Below are positions 58,280 through 64,000 of a stretch of 64,000 nucleotides of DNA, in pieces (within the stretch, counting starts at the first letter, position 1; each line of letters starts with the position of its first letter). Source of the stretch: Laguncularia racemosa (taxonomy: Eukaryota > Streptophyta > Magnoliopsida > Myrtales > Combretaceae). Below the pieces are notes generated by a model. That model had not been told where the DNA came from. It searched no databases and saw only the letters and a list, made by a program, of their open reading frames with translations. The position numbers and the translations under genes are program-made. The stretch covers positions 6,386,001 through 6,450,000 of the forward strand of contig JBBMOL010000013.1 in NCBI GenBank assembly GCA_037954665.1, written 5' to 3'.

Positions 58280-60700
58280 TAGAAGAATGACATTAGCTTC
58301 TGACCAATTTGCTTACAAATGGTCAAACTCTTCAAACTATCCCACCTTTAAAACAAACTACCTTGCTAATATTACTCACTGTACATTAAATCTGAGTTTA
58401 TCCCACCATGTCCATGACCGTGACAAAAGAACCTTCTTTGTTATTGTGTTCTTATAAATGCAAAACATTGGGGAAAAGAACTAGGCAATCAAGCCCTTTC
58501 AAGGTTACGTCACTGATTAGTGTTTCGAACTTTAGCGGATAGGTAAGAATTTCACTTTACACCGGAATTGCAAGAAGGGAGAACTTGAAGCTGGCCTAGG
58601 ATTTATAGTCAATAACCGAGAATCTGACGGCAAAACACGAACCACCCCATTTTCTTCTTCTATAAAGTCGCTACTCCAGCAAAGCGTCCAAAACATGACA
58701 ACATGGCAATCGACCGAGAATGTGTCCTCACTACAGCTATAATAATGGAGCTGTTCTTGGTGGCCAATATCCTGAGAACATGAGGTCATCCAAACACCAA
58801 TTGGGTGTATTACCATTGCAGTACTGACACCTACCTACATTAGTAGACTACGAACCTATCTCCGATGCCATTGTGAATGCTGTCTTGGGCGTCCAGTGCT
58901 TTACGGGTTATTATTATTTTAACTACTACTGACAACATGTTGTGCAAGATAAAACAGCGTATGCGCATGGGGCATGCAATGGAAAGCTACCAAGGCAAGA
59001 CCGCGACACTTGAATGTCCCGTGCAACAGATCAAATAGTGACGTGTTGCCACACGGCTGTTGGGGGTTAAGTACAGCTTAAGGACGATTGTAGACTTAGG
59101 TATGAAATATACCCATCCACTGTATAATTTCCTCTTGTATAATGTATCGAGTTCAGAGCCTTGGTGTTGGTTCCAATTTGAATTAAAATGATTACGTACA
59201 TGTGACGCTTGAATAATGTATAACAACCAATTATGTTCGAATGGTACTAGTGTCTTTGGAAGATTGATCAATATTTTGACTGTGATTATATATTATTGTA
59301 TATGATCAAAATCTATAAAGCCTTCTTTTCGATCGATAGTCCTTTTGAAAATAATTGCCTATTTCGAGAATAGGAACCGTTTTGCGGAAAAAAGACTTAT
59401 CGTGTATAACACGCTATATATATATACACGTAATTAAGGGTATATTCAAGGTGGGGAAAAGCGGTTTCAATCCTTGAGTTTGGAAAAGATTTTAATTAAT
59501 TGAATTTATATAAAATAAATAAATATATGTATTATATTTATATTTTTAAGTGTAAGTAATATTATGAAATTTAATACGGTTAAGTAGTTGAATGTTTATT
59601 TTTACATACTACAATCACTTTTACTTTGTTAAATCACATTTATTATCTATCTCTTTTTTCTTTTCTTTTTTGTTACTATAACTAGTAAAATTAAATTTTA
59701 TTAAAAAAATAATAGTTAACTAAATAAATTCTCAATAAATACTTTATTTATTAGTAACTTTATGATATATAATAATAATATTCAATGTTACAAGTGCTTT
59801 AATTATATTACATAAAATATTAGTAAATAATAGTAATTTATATTACTTAAAATATCAGCATTTTTTTTCACTATTAATATTATAAAAAGGAAAAAGCATT
59901 ATTGAATAATAAATTATCTAATCACTTATATTGAAAAAAACATATATGTATATTTTTTTATGATATTACTAATGAAATAATTTTACAAAGTCAAAATAAA
60001 AAAAAATTATAAAATACTATATTATTTATATTATATTGCCATTTCTATTCTACTTGTAATTTTTTATTTAAATATTTTATGATTTTTTTTGTTAACAATA
60101 AAACTTATATGGGTTTTATGTTTTGATTCCATTTTTTATAAATTGATAGTAATATTTCAAATGATATACATGTCTCAATGAAATGTTAAAAAGTTTATTC
60201 TTTTAATTATTTACAAAGTATATTAAGAGTTTATAATCATTACATAAAATAAGTTTAAATTTACTTTTTTATTTAGTGTTAGATTGTATTCTGTGTATGT
60301 TTATTATTATGTATATAAAATGTATTATAATTACAATAATAAGTAATTTTTTCTATAAATAATTTTAGTACCGTAAATACAAACCCCCACAATACAATTC
60401 TACTTCCATCCCTACACGTTGTATATAAGTATTAATGAAATTTTTACATACGTGATATTTTAGAATGGATAGTAACTTTTGTGTTTTGCACCATTGCTAC
60501 ATATGTCAAAATTTTCTTGGGAAAATTACATTGGTGGAAATCAACATTTAAAGGTAAGTTCAAATAAAATATTAAACTTTTAATTAATTAAAATAGATGA
60601 TCAACGTTTTGGAATATGGCTCATAAATAAGGGACTTCATTAACCTATCACTATAATGTGGTATGTTATTTGACATGTGACACTAATGTAGTGCTAATGA
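58280..60700. other. Intergenic, no recognisable gene
   Basis: About 58500-59280 is more balanced in composition, with two minus-strand frames (58532-58816, 94 codons; 58987-59271, 94 codons) that match no family I know and cannot be confidently spliced together. They could be diverged exons or chance. From 59290 to 60700 the DNA is very AT-rich and shows nothing. Confidence 0.35.
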
Positions 60701-62580
60701 GACACTAACAAAGCTATTTTATTATAAATAAAATAGCAAAAATTGTGAATTAATTATAAGAAAATTGAAAAAAAATCTAAAAATTAAAAGAAAAATAATA
60801 GAAAAATTAAAGAAATTTAGATTAGTAAAAAAAATAAAAGAAAGAAATAGAATAGTAATTAATAAAATACTAAAAAAATTAAAAAAAAACTTATTTAAAA
60901 ATATTAAAAACCTAATCAAGGTCAAACAACCCAATCATGACCTCATTAGGTCTTTTATTCTTTTTTTTTTTTCTAAATAAGGGAAGTGAGCAATCATCCA
61001 CCACCGTCGATAGGTCAAATTCACAACCTATTGAAACATATGTGGTTGTTCCAGTTACCCAAGGCTAAAGTGACATTTAAAAAAAAAATCTTTTTTTTTT
61101 AATTTTTCCAATTTTTTTATTTTTATTAATTAAATATTATATTTTTTTTTATTTCATGCAATATTTTCCTTTTTTGTAAATTTTTTTTCTTATTTTTTCA
61201 TATATATTTTTTAAAATTTTCAAGTATTTTTAATAATTATATATATATATATATATATATTATAAATTTGCAATAAAATACCATGTAAGCATCGCGTCAA
61301 CATTACTTGTTATATTGCAACCATGCCAAATGGAGTTAATGGTATTATAATGGCAAGCTAATGAAATTCCTTATTTGAACCATACTACAAAATTTTAATT
61401 ATTTATTTTAACTAATTAAAAATTCAATTATCTATTTAAATTTACATCTAAATGTCGATTCCCTCCAATATAATTTTTTTAATTTTTATTAGTATTACAT
61501 ATCATGTATATATAATACATGACGCATGATACCCAATGAATTTTCTCCTATTAACTAGCTAATGTGCAACTATAAATACAATCATTCTAAGAAATACTTA
61601 ATTTGATGGTGTTGCAAATGTAATGTTTATGCTCTCAATCGCCATTATCAAGAAGAGTGCATTAGAGCAACTTTATGTTTTTATCTCTAAAGATCTCATG
61701 AAAATCTTATAGTACTATGTCAATATTAAAAAAAAAAAAAAAACTCCCTTTTAAGAACCTTTTCAATCTCCACTTTATATTTATGTTATGTTTGGAATGA
61801 TTTGAAATTAAATAAATTGAAATAAAATGGAATGAAATGAAAAATAAAATAATAAATCAATTCATACATTTGGAAAAATTCACATAATCATTGATTTCAT
61901 GCATATATTATAGTAGTGCTTGTCAAAATGCTCTTAATTCATAGATGAAACAAATATATATTATATATTAAAATGTTATTTCTATAAACTTCTATCAATG
62001 ATGATGAAATGAAATTGGTAATTCCAGCTTTCAAAAATGCTTCAAGCAATGGGAAAAGTAATGAAATTTAAAATTACAATTCTATTTTGAGTCCATTTTG
62101 CATTATAAAAGTGCTATCAAAGTGTACTTCAAAAAAGTTCTTTAGCATTTTAAGTTTTTATATGTTCTATGTTATTATTACTTTTAAAACGATATTTTTT
62201 AAATTTATTTTCTAATGTAATATTAGTTAAAATATATAATCAATAAATTGTAGATTTTTTACATAACAATTATAAACTTATTTATAACGGATAAAACAAA
62301 ATAAAAATAAAAGAAAAAAAATGCAATCGAATTTGTTATTTGATACTCCATGGCTACAATGTATGGAACCATAGCACGAAGGCAACCGCATGATGGGGTA
62401 CAAGGTTGAGATATGTGTGAGTTTGTCATCCCTAGGCAAACTTATTTGTGAAAAGGGTTTCAGAAAAACTATTTCTCGAAATATCGTAGTAAAATCATAA
62501 GTTAGAACTACGATTTCAAAATGTAAAAAAATCGCTTTTTCAATATGCAATTTCTTTTAAGTCACTTCAAAAGCAAGGGC
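60700..62580. other. Very AT-rich intergenic DNA with homopolymers
   Basis: Long A- and T-rich runs (60760-60900 A-rich, 61085-61220 T-rich) and a (TA)n run at 61236-61260. The A-rich block followed by the T-rich block could pair as a loose foldback. The Lys-rich frame at 60765-60980 is only a reflection of composition. Nothing else supported. Confidence 0.4.
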
Positions 62581-62589
62581 CACAGCAAC

Positions 62590-63060
62590 TGGAACCTTCT
62601 CTTCTCTTATGTTTCATCAAAAGAGACAATCAGCTCACCAGTCAGCTAGACCCCTTTAAGCTAGCAAGCCAATGTCTCCGGCAACCTTGCTAGGATCTCT
62701 AGGTACTTCGCTGCCTTTACCAGTGTGCAATTTGAGGGACCTTCCATTAAGCTTTGATGTTCTAACCTTACATTGACCATGGACTAAACAACCACTGCCT
62801 AAAAGGACTATGTCCAGGGGATCGCCACCCTTCCCCCCAAAAAGTACATCTTGCACCTATAGGCCGCCATAAGTATCCAAAAAGACACTCGAAACTAGAA
62901 GGAGAAACAAACCCACCGATGGACTGTCAAGCTACAAGTCCCACGACACAGGAGCAAGATTCTCTAGAGAGCCAAGGTCGCGAGTGGCTAAGGGGCCTCA
63001 CTTGGAGACTTGGAATCTTAGCAGCAAATGTAAAGGTTGCTTAAAGCCGGCCGGCCAATA
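62590..63060. other. GC-richer island of unknown nature
   Basis: About 470 bases of balanced composition, sharply set in AT-rich DNA. A 66-codon minus-strand frame (62856-62656) reads 'MQDVLFGGKGGDPLDIVLLG' and on, ending 'RDPSKVAGDIGLLA'; I do not recognise it. The plus strand carries 'tcagctcaccagtcagcta'. It may be a transposed gene fragment, an organelle insertion or part of an unrecognised element. Confidence 0.3.
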
Positions 63061-63519
63061 AAAGAATTTGAAGAAGTGCTATTGAATATGTGGTTTAAAA
63101 ATTTAGAAATCACATATTCAATATACGATTTTTTTATATCCATATTCTACGAATTAGTATTTTTTTTTAACATTTTTTAACGAATAAGTTTATCTAAAGA
63201 GGGCAAACTAACATATATTATCAACAAGTTTTTCATGGAGGATTACTCATTGGGGGAAGGACAACCTCGTGGAGGTCTTTATTTGCGAGCAGATATGAAG
63301 ATTGCCATCATAATACTTTCATCGGGGTGTAAGCGCTTTCGAGAAATAAAATTAAAATAGAATAAAAAGCTAACTCAAATTAAATAGGATTCAGCTTTGG
63401 ATTTTTGGTTTTCCATTTTGGGATATGTTTGAACCGAAAAAGGCCATATCAAACAGAAATTTTATCAATTATACAAAGATCATTTGTAAAATAATTATGT
63501 ACTTATTACATGCAATTAT

Positions 63520-63815
63520 ATATATAATAAATACATAATACATATCACATATATTAGATGTTATAATTTATAAACATACAATTATACAAATAATATATTT
63601 ACATGACTATATAACATAAATAAATTATGTAAATGGATCATATGTGTTTCATAAATACATATAATACATACATAATACATATCACATATATTAGATCTTA
63701 TGATTTATAAACATACAATTATACAAATAATATATATAAATGACTATATAACATAAATAAATTATGTAAATGGACCATATGTGTAACATATATGTTTCGT
63801 AAATACATCATTTAT
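63520..63815 (+). repeat. 137-bp AT-rich tandem duplication
   Basis: 'ataatacatatcacatatat' near 63537 recurs near 63674, and the following sequence ('aaacatacaattatacaaat', 'gactatataacataaataaa', 'ttatgtaaatgga.catatgtg') repeats in the same order at an offset of 137 bases. There are two units, with only a few differences. Confidence 0.85.
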
Positions 63816-64000
63816 GATATATAATATATTTATCCACATAATACATCTAACTAGCTTGTGAATTCACTTGCTATTTGATCTAAATCAAACTAAAATCGAA
63901 TCATGCCAACCTAACTATTACTACAACCAACATGCTATTTTACGGTAAGTTTGCTTTTTAAAATATGATATACAAAAAAATAGAAAAGTTAATATTTGGC
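63816..64000. other. AT-rich end of window
   Basis: No feature recognised in the final bases. Confidence 0.3.

Noticed and set aside
60722..60980. Overlapping Lys-rich and Phe/Leu-rich frames on opposite strands
   Set aside because: Simple consequence of an A-rich tract; no domain, no conserved start context.
1..64000. CRISPR arrays, operons, bacterial-type promoters or ribosome binding sites
   Set aside because: The sequence is plant nuclear DNA with introns and LTR elements; no regularly spaced repeat array was seen.

Overview
This window is nuclear DNA from a flowering plant. It is AT-rich and gene-poor, with spliceosomal introns (GT..AG), plant-type LTR retrotransposons primed by initiator tRNA-Met, a CACTA-like transposon, and plant-specific families: F-box/FBA, SRG1-type 2-oxoglutarate oxygenase and TOM7. 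The gene content suggests a dicot, but I cannot name the species.

Only two genes look intact. A four-exon gene on the minus strand (7086-10318, with a probable leader exon near 11.3 kb) encodes a protein of about 752 residues with a BED zinc finger, a DUF659 region and a hAT C-terminal domain. Its transposase catalytic positions appear to be lost, so it looks like a domesticated hAT transposase. At 52511-52744 (minus) a single exon encodes TOM7, a small subunit of the mitochondrial outer-membrane import complex.

The centre (about 18.7-50 kb) is a decayed tandem array of SRG1-like Fe(II)/2-oxoglutarate dioxygenase genes, all on the plus strand. Copy 1 (19262-28832), copy 2 (32127-33077) and copy 3 (38205-40280) share a four-exon layout, and all carry disabling changes. 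Three further exon-1 relics end at 30814, 45825 and 49723. Repeated 5' flanks (about 18.7, 31.0 and 37.6 kb) and 3' spacers (about 29.2, 44.4 and 49.6 kb) show that the unit, not just the gene, was duplicated.

Mobile elements then broke up the array. Intron 1 of copy 1 holds a 7.2-kb Ty1/copia element (19670-26885, minus, target duplication AGGAT), which itself holds a 2.0-kb LTR-like insertion (23897-25912, target duplication TAGGC). Intron 3 of copy 1 holds a 475-bp solo LTR. A roughly 4-kb CACTA-like element lies downstream of copy 2 exon 2. A degraded LTR family appears at about 15.3-17.4 kb and about 40.9-44.25 kb. An F-box pseudogene (about 47.44-48.42 kb, minus) follows the array.

The flanks (1-7 kb, 11.4-18.6 kb, 52.8-64 kb) are AT-rich intergenic DNA with a LINE/RNase-H relic, a probable hAT MITE, a miniature LTR-like element, a strand-asymmetric trinucleotide-rich tract and small tandem repeats. 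I found no rRNA gene, convincing tRNA gene or CRISPR array. All calls come from reading the sequence by eye. Family assignments rest on remembered motifs, not on a search.
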